DNA of 50,247 nucleotides. Source: Avichristensenella sp031549905 (GTDB lineage Bacteria; Bacillota; Clostridia; Christensenellales; Aristaeellaceae). The stretch covers positions 1-50,247 of the forward strand of contig JAVBPC010000094.1 in NCBI GenBank assembly GCA_031549905.1, written 5' to 3'. Made by a program: the position numbers and the translations under genes. A model generated the notes under the pieces. It was not told the origin of the DNA. It was given only the letters and a program-made list of their open reading frames with translations, and searched no databases. Shown here piece after piece: positions 35,368-42,629 of the stretch; the first letter of the stretch is position 1, and every line of letters begins with the position of its first letter.

Positions 35368-35590
35368 GGGGGACGCCAGGGGCGCTGCCCCTGGACCCTG
35401 CCAAGGGGCCTAAGGCCCCTTGGAACCCCTGCTTCGCCTCACGGCGGGCAGGGGAGGATAGCAAATTAACGCAACAGACCCTTTTTACAAAGGATGTACG
35501 CGCTGAATTGTAGAATATCTCCCCATGCAGGGATTCTTAAGGGCCTTAGGCCCTTAAGTGGGGTTCAGGGGCAAAGCCCCTGGGCGTACC
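35368..35590. repeat. Composite palindromic element, copy 3
   Basis: Hairpins at 35376-35394 (CCAGGGGC/GCCCCTGG), 35401-35423 (CCAAGGGGCC/GGCCCCTTGG), 35536-35558 (CTTAAGGGCC/GGCCCTTAAG) and 35566-35582 (CAGGGGC/GCCCCTG). The left half includes TTCGCCTCACGGCGGGC; the right half is inverted. The centre (35460-35520) is a low-GC stretch with no gene. The element begins 3 nt after the glgA stop and occupies almost all of the gap to radC, which reads in the same direction. Confidence 0.9.
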
Positions 35591-35630
35591 CTACCTCTAC
35601 CCACTACACATCACCACAGTAAGGACAGCC

Positions 35631-36431
35631 ATGCCCGACCACGATCACAAAGGCCACCGCGAGAGGATGCGCGCACGGTTCCTGCAAAACGGCCTTACGG
35701 GGTTTGCGCCCCATGAGGCCTTGGAGCTGTTGCTTTTTTATGCCATACCCAGGCAGAACACCAACCCGCTGGCGCACCGGCTGCTGAAGCATTTCGGCAC
35801 GCTGCGCGCCGTGCTGGAGGCATCGTCTGAGGAGCTGCGCCAGGTGGAGGGCATCGGGGAGACGGCTGCCGCGCTGCTGTCGCTGGTGGCGCCGATGGTG
35901 CGGCTTGCGGAATGGGAGAGCCTTGGCGAGCGCCCGCTGGTGACGAACTTCCGCGAGGCGAAGGCGTACTGCTCGCTGCTGTTCAATGGCACGGCGGATG
36001 AGGTGCTGTATGTGATCTGCCTGGATGCGCAGGGCCGCGTGCTGCGCGCGGTGCCCGCCATATCCGGCACCATCGATGAGATCGCCATCTACCCGCGCGT
36101 GATCGTGAACACTGCGCTGCGCCACAACGCGCACAGCGTGCTGTTGGCGCACAACCACCCAAGCGGCGTGGCGGAACCATCCGACGCCGACCTTTCCACC
36201 ACCGATCAGCTGCGCACCGCCCTTGGCGCGGTGGATATCCAGGTGCTGGATCATATCATTTACGCGGACGGCGTGTGCGTAAGCATCATGCAGTGGGAAA
36301 AGACGCGCGGGGCGATGCTGGCGCTGGCGATGGACAGGCCGCGCGCGGCGGACACCCAGCGCGCCAGGCGGCCGCCATCCGCGATACGGGAGATAGATGC
36401 ATTCGAAGATGAAACAGACGACGGCCTATGA
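35631..36431 (+). CDS. radC: RadC family JAB/MPN domain protein
   Basis: 266 aa. A helix-hairpin-helix region (VEGIGETAAALLSL) precedes the JAMM metal site, HNHPSGVAEPSDADLS, with an upstream Glu in the MPN strand. RadC proteins were linked to repair, but their biochemical role is unsettled; a metal-dependent hydrolase is expected. The last 30 residues (DRPRAADTQRARRPPS...) extend past the usual end. TAAGGA lies 5-6 nt before the ATG. It overlaps the next gene by 35 bp, which implies translational coupling. Confidence 0.92.
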   Translation: MPDHDHKGHRERMRARFLQNGLTGFAPHEALELLLFYAIPRQNTNPLAHRLLKHFGTLRAVLEASSEELRQVEGIGETAAALLSLVAPMVRLAEWESLGERPLVTNFREAKAYCSLLFNGTADEVLYVICLDAQGRVLRAVPAISGTIDEIAIYPRVIVNTALRHNAHSVLLAHNHPSGVAEPSDADLSTTDQLRTALGAVDIQVLDHIIYADGVCVSIMQWEKTRGAMLALAMDRPRAADTQRARRPPSAIREIDAFEDETDDGL

Positions 36432-37011
36432 CGTGATACTGGTGCTGGGCGCGCAGGTGCGCCCGGAAGGCGTACCATCCGAGGCGCTGCGCAGGCGGCT
36501 TGCCCTGGCGCACGCGCGCTACCTGGAATGCCCCGTGCCGATCATCTGCTGTGGGGCGCAGGGCACCAATGAGCCCATGCCCGAGGGCGATTTCATGTGC
36601 GCGTGGCTTGCCGAAAAAGGCGTGCCGGGCGATATGCTGCTGAGCGAAAACAAATCATTTGACACCATCGAAAACATCAAGTACGCAAAGGTCATGATGG
36701 ATGCGCACGGCCTGACCCGCGCCCTGGTGGTCACAAGCGACTACCATGTGCCCCGCGCGCTGGCCATCTGCCGCAGGTACGGCATTCCGGCCGTGGGCGC
36801 GGGCAGCGAATCCGTGCGGTCGTACTGGCTGAAGAACCATTTGCGGGAGATGTTGGCTTGGGGGAAGTTTATGATTATGAGGTCGGGGCGGGGGGAACGC
36901 CAGGGACGCTGTCCCTGGACCCTGCTTAAGGGCCTAAGGCCCTTAAGAATCCCTGCATGGGGGATGTATAAACGGACGCCGCGATGTTGGTATCGCGACG
37001 TCTGTTTTTAG
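36397..37011 (+). CDS. DUF218 (YdcF-like) family protein with repeat-derived C-terminus
   Basis: 204 aa. The DUF218 core is seen in VILVLGAQVRPEGVPSEALR, ICCGAQG, LLSENKSFDTIENI and ALVVTSDYHVPRAL. Family members are implicated in envelope biology and may bind S-adenosylmethionine; no membrane segment is present here. The core ends near residue 165 (WGKFMIMRSG). The remaining residues (ERQGRCPWTLLKGLRPLRI, then a terminator hairpin) come from palindromic element copy 4, so the original stop seems to have been lost. The start overlaps the end of radC. Confidence 0.8.
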   Translation: MHSKMKQTTAYDVILVLGAQVRPEGVPSEALRRRLALAHARYLECPVPIICCGAQGTNEPMPEGDFMCAWLAEKGVPGDMLLSENKSFDTIENIKYAKVMMDAHGLTRALVVTSDYHVPRALAICRRYGIPAVGAGSESVRSYWLKNHLREMLAWGKFMIMRSGRGERQGRCPWTLLKGLRPLRIPAWGMYKRTPRCWYRDVCF

Positions 37012-37190
37012 TATAGAACTACCCCCACCCCGCCGCAGCGGAAGCAGGGGTTCTTAGGGGCATTATGCCCCTAAGCGGGGTCCAGGGGCAGCGCCCCGTC
37101 AGCGCTTGTGCGCCGCCGGGCATCGGGCGGCAAATTTCCAATTTGCTCGCCCTCGGTGCGCCGTGCCGGCGAACGCTTAAGCGTCCCTGG
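36894..37190. repeat. Composite palindromic element, copy 4
   Basis: Hairpins at 36900-36918 (CCAGGGAC/GTCCCTGG), 36925-36947 (CTTAAGGGCC/GGCCCTTAAG), 37053-37075 (CTTAGGGGCAT/ATGCCCCTAAG) and 37085-37097 (GGGGC/GCCCC). Beyond these, 37098-37190 holds further nested inverted repeats, including GGGCGGCAAATT facing AATTTGCTCGCCC and the palindrome ACGCTTAAGCGT (37173-37184). A terminator is set in its centre. It lies between the convergent DUF218 and PHP genes and has entered the DUF218 reading frame. I see no gene in 37012-37209. Confidence 0.85.
36974..37010 (+). terminator. Terminator at the end of the radC-DUF218 unit
   Basis: A 13-bp stem with one mismatch (CGGACGCCGCGAT facing ATCGCGACGTCTG), followed by TTTTTA. 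It lies inside the annotated DUF218 frame, supporting the view that translation formerly ended earlier. Confidence 0.7.
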
Positions 37191-37209
37191 CGTATACTCG
37201 TGCCCCCGG

Positions 37210-37935
37210 TCACTCCACCACCAGCCGTGCCGTTTCGCTCAGGCGCACCGCCTGACCTTGCCCTGCTCTCAGCGCCGCTACCAGCGCTTCCGCTGTGTCG
37301 AATCTTTCAGCAAAGGCGGTGGCGGCCATGCCCGCCCTGGCGACGCTGTGCGCGTCCGAGCCGCCGGTCTGAATCAGGCCGTGCCGCGCGGCGGTTTCGA
37401 GGGCCTTTGCGTCCCATTCCAGGTGATCCATTGGGCCGTGGCTGCCGTTTATCACCTCAAAGGCATCGACGATGTCCCAGCGCTGCGCGACATCTTCCGG
37501 CAGGTACCACGCCTCGCGGTAGGGGTGCGCCTGGATGACGATGCCGCCCGCCGCGCGCACCCGGTGGACGTACGCTTCCAAAGGGATATCGCACAGGTCG
37601 CTCTGGTCGCGCAGGAAGGATTCCGGCACGCCGAAGGTAAGGTAATCCGCGCCGTGATTGTAGTATTCAAACCCCATCAGCACGGCAAGGCCGATGGCAT
37701 CGCCGGCAGCTTTGGCGGCCAGATAGCCTTTCAGCAGGCCGTCTATGCGCGCCTGCCAGGGGGCGGCTTTCGGCATGACGCAGTTGGCGTTTACAAAATG
37801 ATCCGTAACGACCATGCCGTGAAAGCCCAGCGCTTTGTACCGCGCGGCCATCTCAGCCGCCGTATTGATGCCGCAGGCGCTGGTTTCGCTCGTGTGCATG
37901 TGCAGTTCCCAAAGGGTTGGTTTTACAGAAGACAT
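37210..37935 (-). CDS. PHP domain metal-dependent phosphoesterase
   Basis: 241 aa. PHP motif I is ELHMHTSETSACG, motif II is VVTDHFVNAN, motif III is VIQAHPYR and motif IV is TGGSDAHSVAR. It is closely related in motif style to the N-terminal domain at 40419 (HAHTKETSPCG, ITDHY, QAHPFR, AGSDAHR). The activity is probably phosphoester hydrolysis on a small molecule; the substrate is unknown. ATG 37935 follows GGAGG by about 10 nt. It lies 23 nt downstream of rpiB, so both are in one operon. Confidence 0.85.
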   Translation of the reverse strand: MSSVKPTLWELHMHTSETSACGINTAAEMAARYKALGFHGMVVTDHFVNANCVMPKAAPWQARIDGLLKGYLAAKAAGDAIGLAVLMGFEYYNHGADYLTFGVPESFLRDQSDLCDIPLEAYVHRVRAAGGIVIQAHPYREAWYLPEDVAQRWDIVDAFEVINGSHGPMDHLEWDAKALETAARHGLIQTGGSDAHSVARAGMAATAFAERFDTAEALVAALRAGQGQAVRLSETARLVVE

Positions 37936-37958
37936 GATAGGCTTACCTCCGCGCGGCG

Positions 37959-38411
37959 TCATTCCAGCGGCTCCGCGCGCTGCGCTTTTGCGATCATCTC
38001 CACGCGCCTTACGTGCCGCCCGCCCTCAAACGGCGTATCCAGGAAGAATTCCAGGATCATCTTGGCCAGCTCCACGCCGATCACGCGCGCGCCCAGCGCC
38101 AGCATGTTGGCGTCGTTATGCGCGCGGGTCATCTTGGCGCTGTAGCAGTCCGCGCACAGCGCGCAGCGGATGCCGGGCAGCCTGTTTGCTGCCATGGACA
38201 TGCCGATGCCCGTGCCGCAGATGGCGACCGCCGTATCGCACCGGTGTTCCAGCACCGCCTGGCCAGCGCGCACGGCGTAGATGGGGTAGTCGTTTGGTTC
38301 GCCGTCATGCGCGCCCACATCCAGGCAGGTATGGCCCAGCGCGCGGGCATGCTCCATCAGGGCCAGTTTCAAAGAGGACGCGGCCGCGTCCGAGCCGAAA
38401 GCTATGCGCAT
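37959..38411 (-). CDS. rpiB: Ribose-5-phosphate isomerase B (RpiB/LacAB family)
   Basis: 150 aa, full length. MRIAFGSDAAASSLK starts the Rossmann-like fold. The catalytic Cys is in AVAICGTGIGMSMAANR and the proton-transfer His/Arg are in HNDANMLALGARVIG. The family interconverts ribose-5-phosphate and ribulose-5-phosphate, or allose and galactose phosphates. AAGGAG lies 8 nt upstream of the ATG. It is first in an operon with the PHP gene. The nearby kinase and aldolase genes suggest pentose or deoxysugar metabolism. Confidence 0.95.
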   Translation of the reverse strand: MRIAFGSDAAASSLKLALMEHARALGHTCLDVGAHDGEPNDYPIYAVRAGQAVLEHRCDTAVAICGTGIGMSMAANRLPGIRCALCADCYSAKMTRAHNDANMLALGARVIGVELAKMILEFFLDTPFEGGRHVRRVEMIAKAQRAEPLE

Positions 38412-38442
38412 TGCTTTTCTCCTTAGGGGGATTTCGTAGGAT

Positions 38443-38471
38443 ATTATAGACCGGGCGGGGGGAATTGGCAA
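38443..38471 (-). promoter_or_regulatory. Promoter of the rpiB operon
   Basis: Minus strand TTGCCA (38471-38466) and TATAAT (38448-38443), 17-bp spacer. Confidence 0.75.
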
Positions 38472-38499
38472 GGTTGGGGGGAAAGAGGGCGAAAACGCA

Positions 38500-38561
38500 G
38501 TGTCATCGACGTCACCGACATATCAACGGTTATGTCGATATGTCGGTGATGACGGTGACAC
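38500..38561. repeat. Long imperfect inverted repeat upstream of rpiB and udk
   Basis: Two 25-nt arms (38500-38524 and 38537-38561) match at 22 of 25 positions around a 12-nt loop. The inner 13 bp are perfect (TCACCGACATATC and its complement). It lies between two divergent promoters. It is followed by AAAAAA on the plus strand and is not a typical terminator. Base composition differs from the surrounding C-rich DNA. Confidence 0.85.
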
Positions 38562-38626
38562 CGAAAAAACGCCCATTTCCCCCTTGACCCATCCCGCATG
38601 TCTAAACCATCACCCCCGCGCCCCCG

Positions 38627-38655
38627 TTGACAAATCCCCCCAAACAGGATAGTCT
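38627..38655 (+). promoter_or_regulatory. Promoter candidate of the udk-led operon
   Basis: Perfect TTGACA (38627-38632), then 17 bp, then TAGTCT (38650-38655), a weak -10. Confidence 0.5.
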
Positions 38656-38704
38656 ACCAAAGAAGAACATCATCAACCCCCACGCGAAGGAGGCGGCACA
38701 CGCT

Positions 38705-39319
38705 ATGCTGACCATTGGCATTTGCGGCGCAAGCGGCAGCGGCAAAAGCACCATGGCTGAGGAGCTGGCGCGGCGTATCACGGGCCGGGCAATCCTGCTC
38801 AACCAGGATGTGTACTACAGGGACCACCCGCACCTTTCCTTTTCAGAAAGAGAGAAGCTTAACTACGATGAGCCGGGCATATTCGAGCACGACGCGCTGC
38901 TTTCGGATATTCAGACGCTGTCAAGCGGCAGGCCGATCAAGCGCCGCGCGTACGATTTCGCAAACCACCGCCGCGCCGATACGGATGAGCTGATAGAGCC
39001 CGCCGACGCGCTGATCATCGAGGGCATACACGTTTTTTACGACGCGCGCGTCAGGGCGATGATGGATTTCAAGATATACATCAAGGTAGACCCCGATATC
39101 TGCCTGCTGCGCCGCGTGCAGCGGGATATCCTGGAGCGCAAGCGCAGCGTGGAAGGCGTCGCCGCGCAGTACCTATCCACCGTAAAGCCCATGTTTGACC
39201 GCTGGATACGCAACTACATCGACTATGCCGATGTCATCGTCACCGGCGGCGGCAAAAACCAGAAGATTGTGGACATACTGGGCTTCTATATCAACAACGG
39301 AATGAGGGAGACGGAATGA
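38705..39319 (+). CDS. udk: Uridine kinase family protein
   Basis: 204 aa. The P-loop is GASGSGKST (residues 8-16); YDEPGIFEHDALLSD and IKRRAYDFANH match the uridine kinase/phosphoribulokinase fold, with IEGIHVFYD as Walker B and RRVQRDILERKRS as the lid. It should phosphorylate uridine/cytidine or a related sugar alcohol. AAGGAGG precedes the ATG by about 11 nt. Its stop overlaps the ASRT gene start, and the operon continues with aldolase and lactonase genes, which hints that the true substrate could be a sugar rather than a nucleoside. Confidence 0.9.
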   Translation: MLTIGICGASGSGKSTMAEELARRITGRAILLNQDVYYRDHPHLSFSEREKLNYDEPGIFEHDALLSDIQTLSSGRPIKRRAYDFANHRRADTDELIEPADALIIEGIHVFYDARVRAMMDFKIYIKVDPDICLLRRVQRDILERKRSVEGVAAQYLSTVKPMFDRWIRNYIDYADVIVTGGGKNQKIVDILGFYINNGMRETE

Positions 39320-39672
39320 CGAAGTGGTTTATCCCCGACTGCTATTGGCCGCTTGATGGCACGGACGCGCCCTACGTCAGCCATGAATCCATCTGCGTGC
39401 TGAATACCGGCGATGAGGATGCCAGGATCGCCATCACCCTGTACTTTGAGGACAGGGAGCCTGTGGCGGGCTTTCAGGCCGCCTGCGCCGCCCGCCGCAC
39501 GCACCATATCCGCATGGACCGCATTCGAAACGATAAGGGCCAGAGCGTGCCGCGCGGCGTGCCGTACGCCGCCGTGGTGGAAGCCACAGCGGCGGTGTTC
39601 GTGCAGTACAGCCGCTGCGATACCACGCAAACGGCCATGGCGTTCATGACGGCGATCCCCATGCACGGCTAA
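39316..39672 (+). CDS. ASRT family protein (Anabaena sensory rhodopsin transducer-like)
   Basis: 118 aa, the full family length. Conserved stretches include WFIPDCYWP, SHESICVLNTGDEDARIAIT, LYFEDREPV, RRTHHIRMD and VVEATAAVFVQYSRCDTTQ. Members form small beta-sandwich tetramers. The founding protein interacts with a sensory rhodopsin, but most members occur in non-phototrophic bacteria near carbohydrate genes, with unknown function. No rhodopsin gene is in this window. The ATG overlaps the udk stop, so it is co-translated with the kinase. A sugar-linked role is my inference. Confidence 0.85.
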   Translation: MTKWFIPDCYWPLDGTDAPYVSHESICVLNTGDEDARIAITLYFEDREPVAGFQAACAARRTHHIRMDRIRNDKGQSVPRGVPYAAVVEATAAVFVQYSRCDTTQTAMAFMTAIPMHG

Positions 39673-39705
39673 ATCAATTACAATATACACAGGAGGTACA
39701 TATTC

Positions 39706-40422
39706 ATGCATCTGTATCGCACCACCTACCGCGCCCAAACGGAGGAACTTGCAGCCGCCGCCAGCCGCCTGGCGCTGCTGGGCTACGTCACATCGCACGG
39801 GGGCAACCTGTCCCTGCGCGTTGCCGATGACATCGTGCTGATCACCCCCACCAAGGTGCCCAAGCGCGAGATCACGCGGGATGACATCTGCTTCATCAAC
39901 ATGAAGGGCGAAACGATCTACGCCCCAGAGGGACGCAGGCCCACCTCCGAATCGCCGTTCCACCTGCGCGTGTTTGAAAAGCGGCCGGACCTGCGCGGCA
40001 TCGTGCACGCGCACCCGCCGATCCTGACCGGGTTCGCCATCGCGGGCGGAGATCTGATGACAAAGCCCTTCCTGCCGGAACCGGTGATAGAGGTAGGCCC
40101 CATGGTGATGGTGCCCTACGCGCAGCCCGGCAGCGATGCGCTGGCCGAGGCGTTTGATGACGCGCTGCCCCGTTCCAACGGCTTTCTGATGGAAAATCAC
40201 GGCGTGCTGATGACCAACTGCGAGGGTGTCATGCGCGCGCTGGATTTGCTTGAAATGATGGAATGCGCGGCCAAGTCGATCCTGGTGGCACAGGCGCTGG
40301 GGAGCCTTAAAACCCTGCCCGATAAAGATGTGAAGGACCTGGAAGATGTGATGCGCGCGCGCGGACTGCCGATGCCGGGCGATCCCTCCCGCGCCGTAAG
40401 CCTGCTGGAGGTATTCCGGTGA
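39706..40422 (+). CDS. Class II aldolase/adducin family protein (fuculose-phosphate aldolase-like)
   Basis: 238 aa. SHGGNLSLRV holds the substrate-binding GN-S motif, VHAHPP supplies two zinc His ligands, MENHGVLM the third, and the catalytic acidic residue lies in TSESPFHLRVF. These zinc aldolases cleave deoxy-sugar 1-phosphates to dihydroxyacetone phosphate and an aldehyde, or act as epimerases. AGGAGG precedes the ATG. It is coupled to the PHP-GNAT gene (GTGA overlap at 40419-40422). Confidence 0.92.
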   Translation: MHLYRTTYRAQTEELAAAASRLALLGYVTSHGGNLSLRVADDIVLITPTKVPKREITRDDICFINMKGETIYAPEGRRPTSESPFHLRVFEKRPDLRGIVHAHPPILTGFAIAGGDLMTKPFLPEPVIEVGPMVMVPYAQPGSDALAEAFDDALPRSNGFLMENHGVLMTNCEGVMRALDLLEMMECAAKSILVAQALGSLKTLPDKDVKDLEDVMRARGLPMPGDPSRAVSLLEVFR

Positions 40423-41507
40423 AGCAGCGGGTGCTGCTGGAGGCGCATGCGCATACGAAAGAAACCAGCCCGTGTGGGTTCATCCCAGGCGCGGAGCTTG
40501 CGAATATGCTCATCGCCGCCGGATACAGGGCGGTGGTCATCACCGATCATTACCTGCCCGGCACGTTTGAAGCGAAGGAGCGGCGGGAAGCCTTCCTGGC
40601 CGGTTACCGCGCCGCACGCGCCGCCGGCGCGCCGCAGGGCCTGACCGTGCTGCCGGGCATGGAAATACGCTTCAAGGACCATAACGAGGACTTTCTGGTC
40701 TACGGCATGACGGAAGAAGAGATTCTGTCTTTGCCGGAAGACTGCTGCGAAAAGGGCCTGCGCCAGTTCCATGCCATGGCGAAGGAAAAGGGCTGGGCCG
40801 TATACCAGGCGCATCCGTTCCGCCCGAAGATGCTGCCCGCAAACCCCGCCGATATCGACGGCATGGAGATCATGAACGCCAACCCGCGCCACAACAGCCA
40901 GAACAGGCTGGCGGCCAACTTCGCGCAGCTGCACAACCTGCGCGCGATCGCGGGTTCAGACGCGCACCGCGTGGGCGATGTGGGCCTTGCGGGCCTTCAT
41001 GTGCCGGAGGACAAGCTGACCGAAAAGGCATTCGCCCAGTGGCTACTGAATACATCGCACCCCAAGTTCTTCGAGCAGGAACCCGTGCGGGACGGCATCC
41101 GCTTCGTTTCGGGCGCGATCCCCGGCAAGGGCATGCTGGAGGCGCTGTACCTGGATGCGGGCTGGTCATCCTATCTGGATGATATGGATGCGGCCCTTGC
41201 CGGTATCCGCGCGTCTGCCCGGGTGGTGACCGCCTGGGATGACACGGCGCTGGTGGGCATGGCGCGCGCTGTCGGTGACGGCCATACCATCCTCTACGTG
41301 CAGGATATTCTGGTGCTGGGCACGCACCAGGGGCGCGGCATTGGCAAGGGCCTGATGGCGCGCCTGCTGGCCCCGTACCAGGCCGTGCGGCAAACGGTGC
41401 TGATCACCGATGATTCCGCGGATACCAGGGGCTTCTACCGCGCGGCGGGGTTTGAGCCGCTGACAAGCATAGGCGCGCTTGGATTCATCCGCATGGGCAA
41501 GCGATAG
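40419..41507 (+). CDS. PHP domain-GNAT acetyltransferase fusion
   Basis: 362 aa from GTG 40419, which overlaps the aldolase stop. Residues 1-230 are a PHP phosphoesterase: HAHTKETSPCG, VVITDHYLPG, QAHPFRPKM and AGSDAHRVGDVG carry the metal ligands. Residues 245-362 are a GNAT domain with the acetyl-CoA loop in VLGTHQGRGIGKGLMARLL and the downstream TDDSADTRGFYRAAGFEPL. I know of no standard family with this order. One protein could hydrolyse a phosphoester and acetylate the product, or the GNAT part could modify a partner. No frameshift or stop is seen at the junction. Confidence 0.85.
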   Translation: MKQRVLLEAHAHTKETSPCGFIPGAELANMLIAAGYRAVVITDHYLPGTFEAKERREAFLAGYRAARAAGAPQGLTVLPGMEIRFKDHNEDFLVYGMTEEEILSLPEDCCEKGLRQFHAMAKEKGWAVYQAHPFRPKMLPANPADIDGMEIMNANPRHNSQNRLAANFAQLHNLRAIAGSDAHRVGDVGLAGLHVPEDKLTEKAFAQWLLNTSHPKFFEQEPVRDGIRFVSGAIPGKGMLEALYLDAGWSSYLDDMDAALAGIRASARVVTAWDDTALVGMARAVGDGHTILYVQDILVLGTHQGRGIGKGLMARLLAPYQAVRQTVLITDDSADTRGFYRAAGFEPLTSIGALGFIRMGKR

Positions 41508-41519
41508 GAGGAAGCGGGC

Positions 41520-42611
41520 ATGACAACCCTGTACATTGGCGGCTTTACCCCGCCGGACGGGCGCGCGGAAGGCATAGCGCGCGTGCTGCTGAATGATGAA
41601 ACCGGAGCGCTGCAGCATGTGTGCACTTACGGCGGTATGGCAAGCCCCTCCTGGCTGACGCCCAGCGAGGATAAGAAAACCATCTTCTGCGTGCATGAAA
41701 CGCGGGAATATGAGGGGCAACCGGGCGGGTCTGTCGGCGTGCGCACATTTGAGGGCGCTTTCAGCCTGAAGCAGCGCGACATCAAGCCCACGCTTGGCGC
41801 CAACCCCTGCCACATCGCCCTGTCGCCCGATGGCAGGCTGCTTGCCGTATCCAACTATTTCGGCGGAAACCTGGCGGTGTATGAACGGCTGGCGCAAGGG
41901 GCGGATACGCCGTGCGGCAAAGGGATTTCCTCTGAAATCCTTTCGGCCCCGTCGGTGCACCAGCACCACGGCCACGGCATCAACCCGGACAGGCAGCAGG
42001 CCCCGCACGTCCATTCCGTAACCTTCACGCCGGATGGGCGGCACGCGCTGGCGGTGGACCTGGGCACGGACGCGGTCGTCGCCTACCGGGTAGAGCAAGC
42101 CGCCCCGTACCTGACCGCCGTGGAGGCAACCCGTATGCCCGCAGGCACAGGCCCGCGCACGCTGCGGTTTGATACCCATCGCAATCTCTGCTACATCCTG
42201 ACGGAACTTTCCAGCGAAATACTGGTCTATACACTGGATGCGCAGGGCATCCCGGCGGTGCTGAAATCGCGCCACAGCATGCTGCCGGAAGGCTGTACCA
42301 CCCCGAACACCGGCGCAGAGATGCACATCAGCGCGGATGGCCGCTTCCTGTACGCGTCGAACCGCGGCCTTAACACCATCGTTACCTTCCGCATCGAAGA
42401 AAACGGCGCGCTGACGCAGCTTGCGCAAACGCCCTGCGGCGGCCGCACGCCGCGCCATTTTGCCGTTAGCCCGGACGGTGCGTGGCTGGTCACTGCCTGC
42501 CAGGATGGCGATACCGTCGCCTGCTTTGCCGTGAACAAGTCTGACGGCATGCTGACAGAGGTTTCGCGCCTCACGCTGCCGTCGCCCACATACATCCTTT
42601 TCGCAGAATAG
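41520..42611 (+). CDS. Lactonase family beta-propeller protein (6-phosphogluconolactonase-like)
   Basis: 363 aa. Seven-bladed propeller repeats are visible as SPSWLTPSEDKKTIFCVHE, NPCHIALSPDGRLLAVSNYF, HSVTFTPDGRHALAVDLG, EMHISADGRFLYASNRG and RHFAVSPDGAWLVTACQDG. This is the YbhE/Pgl lactonase family, which opens sugar lactones. TAGGAGG lies 9 nt before the ATG. Residues near 134-142 (GKGISSEIL) are encoded by a small hairpin (41919-41943) that resembles intergenic stems elsewhere in the window. Confidence 0.9.
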   Translation: MTTLYIGGFTPPDGRAEGIARVLLNDETGALQHVCTYGGMASPSWLTPSEDKKTIFCVHETREYEGQPGGSVGVRTFEGAFSLKQRDIKPTLGANPCHIALSPDGRLLAVSNYFGGNLAVYERLAQGADTPCGKGISSEILSAPSVHQHHGHGINPDRQQAPHVHSVTFTPDGRHALAVDLGTDAVVAYRVEQAAPYLTAVEATRMPAGTGPRTLRFDTHRNLCYILTELSSEILVYTLDAQGIPAVLKSRHSMLPEGCTTPNTGAEMHISADGRFLYASNRGLNTIVTFRIEENGALTQLAQTPCGGRTPRHFAVSPDGAWLVTACQDGDTVACFAVNKSDGMLTEVSRLTLPSPTYILFAE

Positions 42612-42629
42612 CGCTAGGAGGCCAGAAAC

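Noticed and set aside
36394..36431. Frameshift between radC and the DUF218 gene
   Set aside because: Both proteins are complete in their conserved parts. The 35-bp overlap is best read as normal coupling.
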